From contig NZ_JACIGJ010000011.1 in assembly GCF_014197855.1 (NCBI RefSeq), positions 1-64,000 of the forward strand: 64,000 nt of DNA. Reading direction: 5' to 3'. The position numbers and the translations under genes were made by a program. Positions 25,173 to 34,968 of this stretch are shown here, in pieces; the stretch's first letter is position 1, and each line of letters begins with the position of its first letter. The notes beneath the pieces are model-generated. The model had not been told where the DNA came from. It worked only from the letters and a program-made list of their open reading frames with translations, and made no database searches. Origin of the DNA: Roseospira marina (GTDB taxonomy: Bacteria > Pseudomonadota > Alphaproteobacteria > Rhodospirillales > Rhodospirillaceae).

Positions 25173-26150
25173 ATGAGCTTTACCGTCTTCGAACAGGCCC
25201 CCGCGCGGCTGAACCGGTCCGAACTGGCGGTGCCCGGCTCCAGCGCCCGCTTCCTGGAAAAGGCCGCGCAGAGCAACGCCGACATCGTGTTCCTGGACCT
25301 GGAGGACGCCGTTGCCCCGGATGAAAAGCCCAAGGCCCGCAAGAACATCATCGAGGCGCTGAACGATCTGGACTGGAGCCGCAAGACCGTGTCCGTGCGC
25401 ATCAACGGCCTGGACACGCCGTTCATGTACCGCGACGTGGTCGAGGTTCTGGAGGGCGCGCCGGACAAGCTCGACCTCATCATGATCCCCAAGGTCGGCA
25501 CCGCCGCCGACGTCTATATGGTCGATTGCCTCGTCTCACAGATCGAGGCCGCCACCGGCGCCAAGAAGCGCATCGGCCTGGAGATGATCATTGAGTCCGC
25601 CCTCGGCATGGCGAACATCGACGCCATCGCGGCCGCGTCCAAACGCAACGAGAGCCTGCACTTCGGCGTGGCCGACTACGCGGCCTCGACCAAGGCGGCG
25701 ACCGTGGGCATCGGCGGGCCGAACCCGAACTATGGCGTGTTGACCGACACGCTGGAGGACGGCTCCCGCGCCTACCACTGGGGCGACATGTGGCACTACG
25801 CCATCGCGCGCATGGTGGTCGCGGCCCGCGCGCACGGCCTGCGCCCCGTCGACGGCCCCTTCGGAGACATCAAGGACGGCGAGGGCTATTCCGCCCAGGC
25901 GCGCCGCGCGATGGTGCTGGGCTGCGAAGGCAAATGGGCCATCCACCCCTCGCAGATCGATCTCGCCAACACCATTTTCTCTCCGTCTGAAAACGAGGTG
26001 GCGAAGGCCCGCGCCATCCTCGACGCCATGGAGCAGGCCAAGGCCGAGGGACGCGGCGCGGTGACGCTGGACGGCAAGCTGATCGACCTCGCCTCCATCA
26101 AGCAGGCCGAGGTTCTGGTCAACAAGGCCGCGCAGATCACCGGCGGCTGA
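25173..26150 (+). CDS. mcl1: L-malyl-CoA/beta-methylmalyl-CoA lyase
   Basis: This 325-residue enzyme of the CitE/HpcH lyase family has the N-terminal NRSELAVPGSSARFLEKA, the acidic FLDLEDAVAPDEKPKAR with Mg2+ and CoA contacts, SVRINGLDT with the conserved arginine, GLEMIIESALGM with the metal-binding glutamate, and GKWAIHPSQID. It cleaves beta-methylmalyl-CoA to glyoxylate and propionyl-CoA, and makes or cleaves malyl-CoA, in the ethylmalonyl-CoA pathway of acetate assimilation. GGAGGTGA precedes the start. It is divergent from iclR and followed after 98 bp by an AEC transporter gene. meaB at 14190 serves the same pathway. Confidence 0.93.
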   Translation: MSFTVFEQAPARLNRSELAVPGSSARFLEKAAQSNADIVFLDLEDAVAPDEKPKARKNIIEALNDLDWSRKTVSVRINGLDTPFMYRDVVEVLEGAPDKLDLIMIPKVGTAADVYMVDCLVSQIEAATGAKKRIGLEMIIESALGMANIDAIAAASKRNESLHFGVADYAASTKAATVGIGGPNPNYGVLTDTLEDGSRAYHWGDMWHYAIARMVVAARAHGLRPVDGPFGDIKDGEGYSAQARRAMVLGCEGKWAIHPSQIDLANTIFSPSENEVAKARAILDAMEQAKAEGRGAVTLDGKLIDLASIKQAEVLVNKAAQITGG

Positions 26151-26248
26151 CCCTGGATACGGGCGGCGGATGACGGGTATCCAGCCGCCCGCGATCTCCG
26201 GCGGGCGCGGCGTCTCGGGGCCGCGCCGGAACCCGACACGAGTGCGCC

Positions 26249-27187
26249 ATGAGCCAGACCCTCGCGGCCGTCCTGCCGGTCTTCCTCGTCATCCTGCTCG
26301 GCTTCGGCCTGCGCAAGAGCCGATGGGTGCCGGACGCCTTCTGGGGGCCGGCCGAGCACCTGACCTACACCGTCACCTTCCCCGCCCTGCTGACCGCCAA
26401 TCTGGCGCGCGCGGACATGACGACGGTGCCCTGGGCGCCGATGATGGTCATTCTGGGCACCACGGTGCTGGTGGTGGCCGGACTCACACTGGCACTGCGC
26501 CGTCCGCTGTTGGCCGGACGCCTGGGCGCGGACGACGCTGCGTTCACCAGTGTGTTTCAGGGTGCCATCCGCCCCAACACCTATGTTGGGCTCGCCGTGG
26601 CGGCGGCCCTGTACGGCGACCTCGGCGTGACACTGACCGCCATCGGCGTGGCCCTGGTCGTGCCGCTGGTCAACGTGCTGTCGGTGGCCTGCCTCACGGT
26701 GTACGGCACCGGCCAATCCGCGTCGATCACGGGTGTGATCCGGGGTGTCGTGACCAATCCCCTGATCCTGGCCTGCGCGCTCGGCATCGTGCTGAACATC
26801 ACCGGCATCGGCCTACCGCCGGTCCTCGGTCCGATGCTCGACATTCTCGGCCGCGCCGCCCTGCCGATCGCCTTGCTGGCGGTCGGAGCCGGCCTGTCGT
26901 TCGCGCACCTGAAACGGGCCGGCGGCCCGGTTGCGGTCTCCACGGGCCTCAAGCTCATCGTGCTCCCTTTGCTCGTGTGGGGCGGCTGCCAACTGGCCGG
27001 GCTCGAGGCCGTGACGACCACCGTGACCGTCCTTTACGGAGCCCTGCCCTGCTCGGCCTCGTCTTACGTGCTGGCCCGGCGCATGGGCGGAGACGCCCCC
27101 TTGGTCGCCGGGATCATCACGGCCCAGACGCTGGCGTCCGTTCTCACCATAACCCTGCTAATTGGTTGGGTACGCGCCATCGCCTAG
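26249..27187 (+). CDS. AEC (auxin efflux carrier) family transporter
   Basis: This 312-residue membrane protein has about ten helices in two inverted halves typical of AEC/BART transporters. It opens with LPVFLVILLGFGLRKSRW, has FQGAIRPNTYVGLAVAAAL in the first crossover region and ALPIALLAVGAGLSFAHLKR before the second half, and ends with the GALPCSASSYVLARRMGGD signature. Relatives include malonate and malate permeases. Lying just downstream of malyl-CoA lyase, it may move a dicarboxylate or related acid, but that is inferred from position only. Confidence 0.85.
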   Translation: MSQTLAAVLPVFLVILLGFGLRKSRWVPDAFWGPAEHLTYTVTFPALLTANLARADMTTVPWAPMMVILGTTVLVVAGLTLALRRPLLAGRLGADDAAFTSVFQGAIRPNTYVGLAVAAALYGDLGVTLTAIGVALVVPLVNVLSVACLTVYGTGQSASITGVIRGVVTNPLILACALGIVLNITGIGLPPVLGPMLDILGRAALPIALLAVGAGLSFAHLKRAGGPVAVSTGLKLIVLPLLVWGGCQLAGLEAVTTTVTVLYGALPCSASSYVLARRMGGDAPLVAGIITAQTLASVLTITLLIGWVRAIA

Positions 27188-27295
27188 ACAGATTTCGGCT
27201 GCTAGACTGCCGGAACACATGCGGGGTCACCCCGCGTCGATATCCGTTCGGCCCGCTCTGATTGGGCCGACCGGCCCCGTGAGATGGAGAGTGCC

Positions 27296-28381
27296 ATGGT
27301 CCGACTGCCCGCCACCCCCCGGCCCTGCCCGGGTCCCCGGTTCCTCGCTGGCGTGCTGGCGCCCGTCGCCGTCGTTCTTGCCACAGCCACCCCCGCCTAT
27401 GCCGGCCTGGAGGTCTGCAACCAGACCAACGTGAGCCGCTGGGTCGCGGTCGGGTACAGCAAGGACGATATGTGGACATCCGAAGGGTGGTGGCAGGTCG
27501 ACCCCGGCAACTGCGCCCTTGTGCAGGACGGCGACCTCACCCAGCAATACTACTATTACCGGGCCGAGGATCCCGAGGAGAACTTCGAGGGCGACGGCTA
27601 CATGTTCTGTGGGGTGGACGACGCTTTCACGATCGTCGGGGACCAGGACTGCGACGAGCGCGGGTACAAAACGCTCGATTTTCGCGAGGTCGACACGGGC
27701 CAGAACACGACCACCTTCACGCTGGTGCTGAGCCCGACCACGGTGCCCGGCGCGGCCCCGATTGGAACGCCCGCCCCGACATCCGATGACCGCAGCGGCG
27801 GGGACACCGGCCTGCGAATTTGCAACGAGACCAATGTGTCGCGCTGGCTGGCCGTCGGCTACACCAAGGACGACCAGTGGACGTCCGAGGGCTGGTGGAA
27901 CGTCGACCCAGGCCAGTGCGCCAATGTGATCAGCTGGGCACTGGACAATCGTTACTATTACTATCGGGCCGAGGATCCGGACGAGAACTTCGAAGGCGAC
28001 GGCTACATGTTCTGCGCAGTTGATGATGCGTTCACCATCGTCGGCGATACGGACTGCGAGTCCCGCGGCTACAACGAAGTCGGCTTCCGCGAGGTCGACA
28101 CCGGCGGCGACGCGCCATCCTTCACCCTGGTGCTGGACCCGTCCAACGTGCCGGGCGCACAACCGAACGGGACCATCGCACCCGAGGGCGGCCGCTCCCT
28201 GATGCCGGGCGCGCCGACCCCGCAGAACCAGATGGCGCCCGGGCTCGCCCCGCCGGCCGTGGACGAGCGCAGCGCGGAGGGCCTGATGCCCGAGCATCCG
28301 GACGGCACCGCGACGGTCGGTGTCCCCGCCGCCGCATCCACCGCGGCGCCCGCCGGCCTCGGAGCACGCGCGCCGCAATGA
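27296..28381 (+). CDS. Secreted protein with two tandem DUF1036 domains
   Basis: This 361-residue protein has a signal peptide (residues 1-36, ending TPAYA) and two homologous domains at about 38-146 and 172-281. Both contain CNQTNVSRW-like, then VAVGY, DDxWTSEGWW and YYYYRAEDPxENFEGDGY segments and paired cysteines, matching DUF1036 (COG5480). The tail (about 285-361) is Pro/Ala/Gly-rich and probably disordered. The function of the family is unknown; the aromatic residues suggest a surface-exposed binding fold. The ATG at 27296 was chosen because ATGGAGAG, including a codon four residues upstream, serves as its Shine-Dalgarno. Confidence 0.85.
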   Translation: MVRLPATPRPCPGPRFLAGVLAPVAVVLATATPAYAGLEVCNQTNVSRWVAVGYSKDDMWTSEGWWQVDPGNCALVQDGDLTQQYYYYRAEDPEENFEGDGYMFCGVDDAFTIVGDQDCDERGYKTLDFREVDTGQNTTTFTLVLSPTTVPGAAPIGTPAPTSDDRSGGDTGLRICNETNVSRWLAVGYTKDDQWTSEGWWNVDPGQCANVISWALDNRYYYYRAEDPDENFEGDGYMFCAVDDAFTIVGDTDCESRGYNEVGFREVDTGGDAPSFTLVLDPSNVPGAQPNGTIAPEGGRSLMPGAPTPQNQMAPGLAPPAVDERSAEGLMPEHPDGTATVGVPAAASTAAPAGLGARAPQ

Positions 28382-28615
28382 CCGCGCACGGGTCGGTCGC
28401 TGGATCATCCGGCGACCGCCCGCGGCCAGGCCCCCACCACCGAACCACAGAGACGTGGCGTCCTGTCCGTGGACGACCGTTCCCGTGAGGGGATCGCCCG
28501 GACAGGCGGGGTCCCGAGGCGGAATCGGGCCGTCGCCCCGCCTTGATCCCGGCCCGCCCCTCCCCAGCTTTTCACTTGCGTCGCGGCCGCGCCTGCCGCA
28601 GAAACGCTGTGCACG

Positions 28616-28654
28616 GCGCCGCTTCGACCCGTCCCGAGGGACGGGGAGCGGCGC
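28616..28654 (+). terminator. Long stem-loop between the DUF1036 gene and speD
   Basis: GCGCCGCT (28616-28623) pairs with AGCGGCGC (28647-28654), enclosing CCCGTCC/GGACGGG with a CGAG tetraloop. It is followed by TTCTCT, a poor U-tract. It may end the upstream transcript or be part of the speD leader. Confidence 0.5.
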
Positions 28655-28695
28655 TTCTCTATGGGTGCGGAGACGATCCGTCCGGCCCGTTCATC

Positions 28696-28750
28696 CCGGA
28701 CGGGTTATCCCCGGACGGGTCTTCCCCGGACTGTTCTTCCAAGGAGGCCC
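28696..28750 (+). promoter_or_regulatory. 15-nt tandem repeats and SD-pairing element in the speD leader
   Basis: Three consecutive 15-nt units, CCGGACGGGTTATCC, CCGGACGGGTCTTCC and CCGGACTGTTCTTCC (28696-28740), end directly at the Shine-Dalgarno AAGGAGG. GGGUCUUC in the second unit (28717-28724) can form eight continuous pairs, two of them G-U, with GGAGGCCC (28743-28750), which would hide the ribosome-binding site. The repeats are seen directly; the translational role is inferred. Confidence 0.5.
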
Positions 28751-28753
28751 ACG

Positions 28754-29155
28754 ATGGCGACGACGACCCCGCCGCCCCAACCGCTCGACCACTTCATCGA
28801 GCGCGATGGCGTGCGGTTCGCCGGAATCCACCTGCTGGTCGACATCTGGGGGGCCCATGGGCTCGACGACATCGACCTGACCGAGCGCGCGTTGACCGAC
28901 GCCGTCCGCGCCGCCGGGGCCACGCTCCTCCACACCCATCTGCACCACTTCACCCCGAACGGCGGCATTTCCGGCGTGCTGGTGCTCGCCGAGAGCCATC
29001 TGACCATTCACACATGGCCGGAACGCGACTACGCCGCCCTCGACATCTTCATGTGCGGCGATGCCGACCCCTACAAGGCCATCCCCGTACTGCGCGCCGC
29101 GTTCCGCCCGGACGCCATCACCCTGACCGAGAACAAGCGAGGACTGATCCCGTGA
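28754..29155 (+). CDS. speD: S-adenosylmethionine decarboxylase proenzyme
   Basis: This 133-residue protein is of the short bacterial/archaeal type. It has the conserved GGISGVLVLAESHLTIHTWPE; self-cleavage at the Glu-Ser bond of AESH gives the pyruvoyl cofactor on the alpha chain. The proton-donating Cys is in DIFMCGDAD. The enzyme makes decarboxylated SAM, the aminopropyl donor for spermidine. AAGGAGG is 6 nt before the ATG. The stop overlaps the GTG start of speE, so the two are coupled. The leader has tandem repeats that may mask the ribosome-binding site. Confidence 0.95.
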   Translation: MATTTPPPQPLDHFIERDGVRFAGIHLLVDIWGAHGLDDIDLTERALTDAVRAAGATLLHTHLHHFTPNGGISGVLVLAESHLTIHTWPERDYAALDIFMCGDADPYKAIPVLRAAFRPDAITLTENKRGLIP

Positions 29156-30024
29156 CCACGCCCTCCGTGCCCACCGCCCAGGACCGGTTCGAGGAAACCC
29201 TGTACCCCGGCTGGCGCCAGGTGTTCGCCGTTGATCGCGTCGTGCATCGCGAGCAGACGGAGCACCAGGACCTCGTGATCTTTGAAAGCCCGGTGTTCGG
29301 GCGGGTGCTGGCGCTGGATGGCGTCATTCAGATCACCGAAGGCGACGAGTTCATGTACCAGGAAATGATGGTGCATGTGCCCATCGTCGGACACGGGTCG
29401 GCCCAGCGGGTGTGCATCGTCGGCGGCGGCGACGGCGGCTGCTTGCGCGAGGCGCTGAAGCATCCGGGAGTCGCGCCGACGCTGGTCGAGATCGACGCCG
29501 GGGTGGTGGAGTTCTCCAAGCAGTGGATGCCCGCCATCGGCAAGACCGCGCTGGAGGACCCGCGCGCTCGGATCGTCATCGCCGACGGTGTCGACTTCAT
29601 GAAGACGTCGGGCGAGACGTTCGATGTCATCATCGTGGACAGCACCGATCCACACGGCCCCGGCGAGGTCCTGTTCACCCAAGACTTCTATGCCGACTGC
29701 CACGCCCGCCTGTCGGAGCGCGGCATCCTGGTCACCCAGAACGGCGTGCCGTTCACCCAGGGGGACGAATTGACGACCTCGTGGAACCGCCTGCGTGGGG
29801 CCGGCTTCGCCGACGTCTCGTTCTATGTCGTGCCGGTGCCCAGCTATGTCGGCGGCTTCATGACCCTGGGTTGGGCCAGCAAGGATCCCGCCAACCGGGG
29901 TCTCGACGCCGCCACGATCGAAAGCCGGGTCGCCGGCCTGGACCTCGCCACGCGCTACTGGACCCCGGACATCCAGCGCGCGTGCTTCGCCCTGCCGAAG
30001 TACATCCAAGATTTGATGCGCTGA
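29152..30024 (+). CDS. speE: Spermidine synthase
   Basis: This 290-residue aminopropyltransferase has a short N-terminal beta-domain (LYPGWRQVFAVDRVV) and a Rossmann-fold core with the GGGDGGCLREALKH dcSAM site, VEIDAGVVEFSKQW, and the catalytic DSTDPHGPGEVLFT loop. It transfers the aminopropyl group from decarboxylated SAM to putrescine. Translation starts at a GTG that overlaps the speD stop by 4 bp (GTGA). No terminator with a U-tract was seen after the stop. Confidence 0.95.
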   Translation: MTTPSVPTAQDRFEETLYPGWRQVFAVDRVVHREQTEHQDLVIFESPVFGRVLALDGVIQITEGDEFMYQEMMVHVPIVGHGSAQRVCIVGGGDGGCLREALKHPGVAPTLVEIDAGVVEFSKQWMPAIGKTALEDPRARIVIADGVDFMKTSGETFDVIIVDSTDPHGPGEVLFTQDFYADCHARLSERGILVTQNGVPFTQGDELTTSWNRLRGAGFADVSFYVVPVPSYVGGFMTLGWASKDPANRGLDAATIESRVAGLDLATRYWTPDIQRACFALPKYIQDLMR

Positions 30025-30709
30025 GCCGGGACGCCCGCCCCGACCGGAATCACGACCCTCGGAGAGGGGGCCGAGTGGGGAATGACGGTGGAGAGAGGCG
30101 TTTGGGGTTGGGGCGCTCCCGAATCTGCGGGGTGCCCCACCGTCCATCCAGTGGCCTCGCACCGTCCGGTCACCGCAATACCGATTCCCCGTTGTGACAC
30201 CACCGGCACCGGGATCCTATCAAGAGAACATGATTTTCATCAAATATACCATAAATCATAGTCGGACCACCTACTCCACACTTACGAGACGCTGACGCTC
30301 CCTACACAGGCCAGGTCCCCCTCCATACTGGAGGGCATACAGCCATGATACTTGGCGATATCTGATCTGCGATTTTTCGGACCCGGACCTATCACCACGT
30401 CTGGTATGCGGTCGTGCTCGGCATGGGCGTATCGTGCTCGTGTCATACCCTGATCGGGGGGCACAGGTCGGGCGATCATGGGTTGAAGGCGGCACGTCCT
30501 GGCGCCCCCCTTTCTCATTCACATCTGCCGGACGCATGCCTCCCGGCAGCCTGCCCGACGCGGCCAGACAGGCCACGGAGCGGGACACGATGGCGTGCCG
30601 TCCATGGGCCCTCGCGCCCGTCCTCCGAAGACACCCGGAACGGGGCGCATCGGAGGGCCAACGGACGTCGCGGTACCGCCCGCGCGGACACGAACCAGAA
30701 GGACGTTCG
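30025..30709. other. Intergenic region between speE and the chemoreceptor gene
   Basis: About 685 bp without a supported gene. It contains an AT-rich patch at roughly 30220-30260, a 7-bp stem-loop CCCTCCA-TAC-TGGAGGG (30319-30335) without U-tract, and another AT-rich patch near 30370. Short frames here have no ribosome-binding sites or known motifs. The chemoreceptor promoter should be in the right-hand part. Confidence 0.55.
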
Positions 30710-32773
30710 ATGAAGAATCTCTCACTGTCCTGGCGCATCGCGTTGCAGGTCACGGCCGTGACCATCGTCGGCTTTGCCGTCTTCCTTTCGATCATCACCG
30801 CGCACCAACGCTCGTATTCGGAATCCGTGGGACGCCAGATCCTCGAGGAACGGGGCACCCGAATTGCAACCATGGTTCAGACCGTCATCGGGGATGCCCT
30901 CGCGACGTCCAGCACGATGGCCTCCGCCCTGACCGGCCTGCGCGCGGCAGGCGTCAGCGATCGGACGAGCTACGCCGAAGTCGTGCACAAGACCATCGGC
31001 GCCCATCCGCAGTTCGTCGGCGGCGGGCTGGGCATCGAACCCGACGTTCTGGGGGCGGACGCGGCCGCCGCCGGTCAGGGGTACAGCACCGAGGCCGGCC
31101 GCCTGGCGCCGTACTTCTACTGGGAGGGGAACACGGTGGCGTGGGAACCGCTCCTGATGGGCGAGGGCAGCGGCGCGGATGAGTGGTATGATCTGCCGAT
31201 CCGGCTGCGCCGCCCCGTGCTCACCGACTCCTATTCCTATGAGATCGCGGGCCAGGCGGTCCTGATGACGACCGCGTCGGCCCCGATCATGGACGACGGC
31301 CGCGCCATCGGCGTCGCCACGGTTGATCTCGCGCTGACCGACCTGCAAGCGCAAATTGCCGCCGTCACGGTGTTCAAAACCGGATTCGGCGGCCTGTTGA
31401 GCGGCACCGGCCATTGGGTCTCCCATGCCGACAGCCGCCGCCTGCATGCGAATGTCGCCGATCCCGCCATCCAAGCCGCCCACCGCGCGGCCCTGCGCGG
31501 AACCGCGACCGTGAGCACGACGGACATCGGCGGGCGCCCCTTCATGTTCGCCACCCTGCCGGTCCGGTTCGAGGCCGCCGACGCGACCTGGGTGGCGTTC
31601 GCCGCCGCCCCCATCGCCGAGATCTTCGCCGCCTCCAACAGGCTGCAATGGAACATGATCCTGATCGGGTTGGGCTTCGTCGCCGCCACGATCATGGTTC
31701 TGCTGGTCATCGGCCGCTCCATCGCCCGGCCGATCACCCGCCTGACCGACGTCACGACCCAGATCGCCCAGGGGGACCACGGCCAGATCGTCAGCGGTAT
31801 CGACCGGGGCGATGAGATCGGCGCCCTCGCCCGCTCGGTCGAGGTGTTCCGCAAGAACGTGATCCAGATGGAGGCGATGGAGGCGGAACAGGCCCAGGTC
31901 AAGGCGCAGGCCGACGCCGACAAGCGCGCCGCCATCCGCTCGCTCGCCGCACAGTTCGAAGCCAGCGTGGGCGCCCTGATCGCCACCGTGATGGACTCCG
32001 CGCACGCCATGCGCGCGTCGGCAGAATCCATGACCCAGATCGCCGAGCAGACACGTGGGCAGGCCCGCGATGTGGCCACGGGCGCCGATGACGCCTCGGC
32101 CAACGCTCAGACCGTCGCGGCGGCGGCGGAGCAGCTCGGCCATTCGGTCAGCGAGATCAGCCGCCAGATGGCGCACCAGTCCGGCGCCGCCGAGGAAGCC
32201 GTGCAGGCCTCGTCCAGCAGCAATCAGGCCATCCAGGGGCTTGCCGACAAGGTCGATGCCATCGGCAACGTCGTCAACCTGATCACCACCATCGCCGAAC
32301 AGACCAATCTGCTGGCGCTGAACGCCACCATCGAAGCGGCACGCGCCGGGGATGCCGGCAAAGGCTTCGCGGTCGTGGCTAACGAGGTCAAATCGCTGGC
32401 CAACCAAACCGGCAAGGCGACCGATGAGATCGCGGCGCAGATCACCAGTGTGCAGGACCACTCCGGAACCGCCGTCACCTCCATCGCGGATATCAACGCG
32501 CGCATCGAGCGGATCAAGGAGATCTCGTCCTCGGTCGCCGCTGCGGTCGAGGAGCAGGACGCGGCGACGGCGGAAATCAACCGCAACACCCAGCAGGCGG
32601 TGACCGGCATTCTCGCCGTGTCGTCGGGCATTGCCGATGTGGCGAACGCGCTGGCACAGGTGGGCGACACGGCGGGCTCGGTCCTGTCGACCGCCGAGGA
32701 GGTCTCGCGCCAGACGGAAACGCTGTCGGACCGCGTCAAGGCGTTCATGGCGGACCTCAGCGCCCAATCGTAA
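30710..32773 (+). CDS. Methyl-accepting chemotaxis protein with dCache-type sensor
   Basis: This 687-residue chemoreceptor has a first membrane helix (about 8-30) and a periplasmic sensor of about 280 residues with Cache features ([42 protein letters not shown]). A second membrane helix (about 313-335) leads to a HAMP domain ([21 protein letters not shown]) and a long coiled-coil signalling domain. The hairpin tip [19 protein letters not shown] (about 528-546) contacts CheA and CheW. There is no C-terminal CheR-binding pentapeptide. dCache receptors usually bind amino acids, amines or organic acids; the position after speDE is suggestive only. Confidence 0.94.
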   Translation: MKNLSLSWRIALQVTAVTIVGFAVFLSIITAHQRSYSESVGRQILEERGTRIATMVQTVIGDALATSSTMASALTGLRAAGVSDRTSYAEVVHKTIGAHPQFVGGGLGIEPDVLGADAAAAGQGYSTEAGRLAPYFYWEGNTVAWEPLLMGEGSGADEWYDLPIRLRRPVLTDSYSYEIAGQAVLMTTASAPIMDDGRAIGVATVDLALTDLQAQIAAVTVFKTGFGGLLSGTGHWVSHADSRRLHANVADPAIQAAHRAALRGTATVSTTDIGGRPFMFATLPVRFEAADATWVAFAAAPIAEIFAASNRLQWNMILIGLGFVAATIMVLLVIGRSIARPITRLTDVTTQIAQGDHGQIVSGIDRGDEIGALARSVEVFRKNVIQMEAMEAEQAQVKAQADADKRAAIRSLAAQFEASVGALIATVMDSAHAMRASAESMTQIAEQTRGQARDVATGADDASANAQTVAAAAEQLGHSVSEISRQMAHQSGAAEEAVQASSSSNQAIQGLADKVDAIGNVVNLITTIAEQTNLLALNATIEAARAGDAGKGFAVVANEVKSLANQTGKATDEIAAQITSVQDHSGTAVTSIADINARIERIKEISSSVAAAVEEQDAATAEINRNTQQAVTGILAVSSGIADVANALAQVGDTAGSVLSTAEEVSRQTETLSDRVKAFMADLSAQS

Positions 32774-32775
32774 CG

Positions 32776-32807
32776 AAAACGCCTCCCCCGGACCGTCGGG
32801 GGAGGCG
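32776..32807 (-). terminator. Rho-independent terminator, minus strand (hslU side)
   Basis: CGCCTCCCCCG (32780-32790) pairs over 11 bp with CGGGGGAGGCG (32797-32807). On the minus strand the stem is followed by TTTTCG, so it suits termination of hslVU transcripts that read past the hslU stop. Confidence 0.7.
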
Positions 32808-32841
32808 CTTCGTAACGGAGTATACCCGCCGTACCCGTGCA

Positions 32842-32885
32842 CGGCCCTTGAACGGAGACATCCGCTCAAGGGCCGGTCTGTTTTT
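32842..32885 (+). terminator. Rho-independent terminator, plus strand (chemoreceptor side)
   Basis: CGGCCCTTGA (32842-32851) pairs with TCAAGGGCCG (32866-32875), with an inner CGGA-GACA-TCCG hairpin, followed by GTCTGTTTTT. It ends chemoreceptor transcription and overlaps the hslU stop codon on the other strand. Confidence 0.85.
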
Positions 32886-34197
32886 ACAGGATGAACTTCG
32901 ACAGGTCGGCGGACTTGGCCAGCGGGCTCACCCGCTCGCGCACCATGGCCGCATCGACCACGATGGTCTCGCCGCCCCGGTCCGAGGCCGTGAACGAGAT
33001 CTCCTCCAGCAGCCGCTCCAGCACCGTGTGCAGGCGCCGGGCGCCGATGTTCTCGACCGTGGCGTTGATCTCGGCGGCCAGATCGGCGATGGCCAGGATG
33101 GCGTCGTCCTCGAACGCCAGGGTGACGTCCTCGGTCCCCATCAGCGCCTTGTACTGCTTGATGAGGCTGGCCTCGGGCTCGGTCAGGATGCGCACGAAGT
33201 CGTCCTTGTCGAGCGCCTTCAGCTCCACGCGGATCGGCAGGCGGCCCTGAAGTTCGGGCAGCAGGTCGGCCGGCTTGGCGAGGTGGAACGCGCCCGAGGC
33301 GATGAACAGAATATGGTCGGTGCGTACCGCCCCGTGCTTGGTGGCGACGGTGGTGCCCTCGATCAGCGGCAGCAGGTCGCGCTGCACGCCCTCGCGCGAC
33401 ACATCGCCACCGCCGCGCGCGTCGGTGCGCGCGGTGATCTTGTCCACCTCGTCCAGGAAGACGATGCCGTTGTCCTCGACGGCCGCGATGGCCTCCTTGA
33501 CGACCTGATCCTCGTCGAGCAGTTTATCCGCCTCCTCGCGCACCAGGACCTCGTAGCTTTCCTCGACCGTCATGCGCTTGCGCTTGGTGCGCCCGCCCAT
33601 GGCCTTGCCAAAGATATCGCCGAGATTGAGCATGCCCATCTGCTGACCCGGCATCCCAGGGATATCCAGCGTCGGCATGTTCAGGCCGCCGCTGTCGCGG
33701 ACGTCGATATCGACCTCCTTGTCAGCCAACCGGCCCTCGCGCAGCATCTTGCGGAAGTTCTGGCGCGTGGCGTCCTTGGCGGTCTCGCCGACCAGCGCGT
33801 CAAGCACACGCTCCTCGGCCGCCGTCTCCGCCTTGGCATGGACGCGGCGGCGCATCCGCTCCCGGGTTTCGGTAATGGCGATCTCGACCAGATCGCGGAC
33901 GATGCTCTCAACGTCGCGGCCGACATAGCCGACCTCGGTGAACTTGGTCGCCTCGACCTTCAGGAACGGCGCCTGGGCCAACCGGGCCAACCGCCGGGCG
34001 ATCTCGGTCTTACCGACACCGGTGGGACCGATCATCAGAATGTTCTTGGGCAGCACCTCCTCGCGGAGGCCATCCGGGAGCTGCTGGCGGCGCCAGCGGT
34101 TGCGCAGCGCGATGGCCACGGCGCGCTTGGCATCGGACTGGCCGACAATATAGCGGTCCAGTTCGGAGACGATTTCGCGGGGACTGAAGGCAGACAT
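32884..34197 (-). CDS. hslU: ATP-dependent protease ATPase subunit HslU
   Basis: This 437-residue AAA+ unfoldase of the HslUV (ClpYQ) protease has the Walker A motif GPTGVGKTE, the pore loop GYVGRD, an intermediate I-domain (about 110-240), the Walker B motif [12 protein letters not shown], and sensor motifs in the C-terminal half. The chain ends SKFIL, the hydrophobic tail that inserts into HslV. Hexamers unfold substrates and feed them to HslV. It follows hslV after 65 bp on the same strand. Confidence 0.97.
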   Translation of the reverse strand: MSAFSPREIVSELDRYIVGQSDAKRAVAIALRNRWRRQQLPDGLREEVLPKNILMIGPTGVGKTEIARRLARLAQAPFLKVEATKFTEVGYVGRDVESIVRDLVEIAITETRERMRRRVHAKAETAAEERVLDALVGETAKDATRQNFRKMLREGRLADKEVDIDVRDSGGLNMPTLDIPGMPGQQMGMLNLGDIFGKAMGGRTKRKRMTVEESYEVLVREEADKLLDEDQVVKEAIAAVEDNGIVFLDEVDKITARTDARGGGDVSREGVQRDLLPLIEGTTVATKHGAVRTDHILFIASGAFHLAKPADLLPELQGRLPIRVELKALDKDDFVRILTEPEASLIKQYKALMGTEDVTLAFEDDAILAIADLAAEINATVENIGARRLHTVLERLLEEISFTASDRGGETIVVDAAMVRERVSPLAKSADLSKFIL

Positions 34198-34262
34198 GGC
34201 AGCGAGGTTCTTCCTGGCGAGCGGGTCGGTCGGGGGTGGTGCGTCGCGGCGGCCGGCCGGGG

Positions 34263-34832
34263 TCAGGCGGCGCCGTCCAGAGTCTCCACCACGAGTGAAT
34301 GGTTGGTGTAGACGCAGATGTCGGCGGCGATCGCCATGGCCTTGCGGGCGATCGCCTCGGCGTCCATGTCGTCGCGGTCCGCCAGCGCCCGGGCGGCGGA
34401 CAGCGCGAACGCGCCGCCGGAGCCAATGCCGATCAGACCGTCCTCCGGCTCCAACACATCGCCGTTGCCGGTCAGAACCAGCGACACGGACCGGTCCACC
34501 ACCACCATCATGGCCTCCAGACGCCGCAGGTAGCGGTCGGTGCGCCAGTCCTTCGCCATCTCGACGCAGGCGCGCATGAGCTGGCCCGGGTGCTTCTCAA
34601 GCTGGCCTTCCAGGCGCTCGAACAGGGCGAAGGCATCGGCGGTCGCGCCCGCGAACCCGGTCAGCACCGCCCCTTCGGAGAGGGTGCGGACCTTCCGTGC
34701 GTTGGACTTCATGACGGTCTGCCCGAACGACACCTGACCATCGCCGGCCACCACCACCCGGCCGTTCTTGCGGACCGACAAAATCGTGGTGCCATGCCAC
34801 TGAATGGGATCGTGCGCGGGCGCCGAGCTCAT
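34263..34832 (-). CDS. hslV: ATP-dependent protease peptidase subunit HslV
   Basis: This 189-residue threonine protease is proteasome-beta-like. The mature N-terminal nucleophile is expected at Thr15 after removal of [14 protein letters not shown], giving [19 protein letters not shown]. Catalytic Lys is in the downstream MKSNARKVR segment, and [15 protein letters not shown] is conserved. It forms a double hexamer capped by HslU. The start MSSAPAHD was chosen because upstream in-frame sequence is not family-like. It is the first gene of hslVU, about 135 bp from the cyclase gene. Confidence 0.97.
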   Translation of the reverse strand: MSSAPAHDPIQWHGTTILSVRKNGRVVVAGDGQVSFGQTVMKSNARKVRTLSEGAVLTGFAGATADAFALFERLEGQLEKHPGQLMRACVEMAKDWRTDRYLRRLEAMMVVVDRSVSLVLTGNGDVLEPEDGLIGIGSGGAFALSAARALADRDDMDAEAIARKAMAIAADICVYTNHSLVVETLDGAA

Positions 34833-34968
34833 GGACGGGGGTCCTCCGGATCGAAAACTAGGGGTATTGAGTGCCGGCAAGACATGGGGCACACGACAGG
34901 GGCGGGCAAGGATAAACATCCCCCCAACCGCCGGCACGCGATCACCCCCCGCGCCCGCCGCCGCGCGG

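Noticed and set aside
27284-27295. Upstream ATG for the DUF1036 protein
   Set aside because: It lacks a ribosome-binding site and contains the Shine-Dalgarno of the next ATG four codons later.
28661-28753. N-terminal extension of speD by an upstream in-frame start
   Set aside because: The sequence is the 15-nt repeat leader; the family starts near the ATG that follows AAGGAGG.
30319-30335. Stem-loop CCCTCCA-TAC-TGGAGGG as a terminator
   Set aside because: No U-tract on either strand and 295 bp from the nearest stop codon.
30282-30518. Short minus-strand frame between speE and the chemoreceptor
   Set aside because: No ribosome-binding site, no recognizable domain, and composition differs from the real genes.
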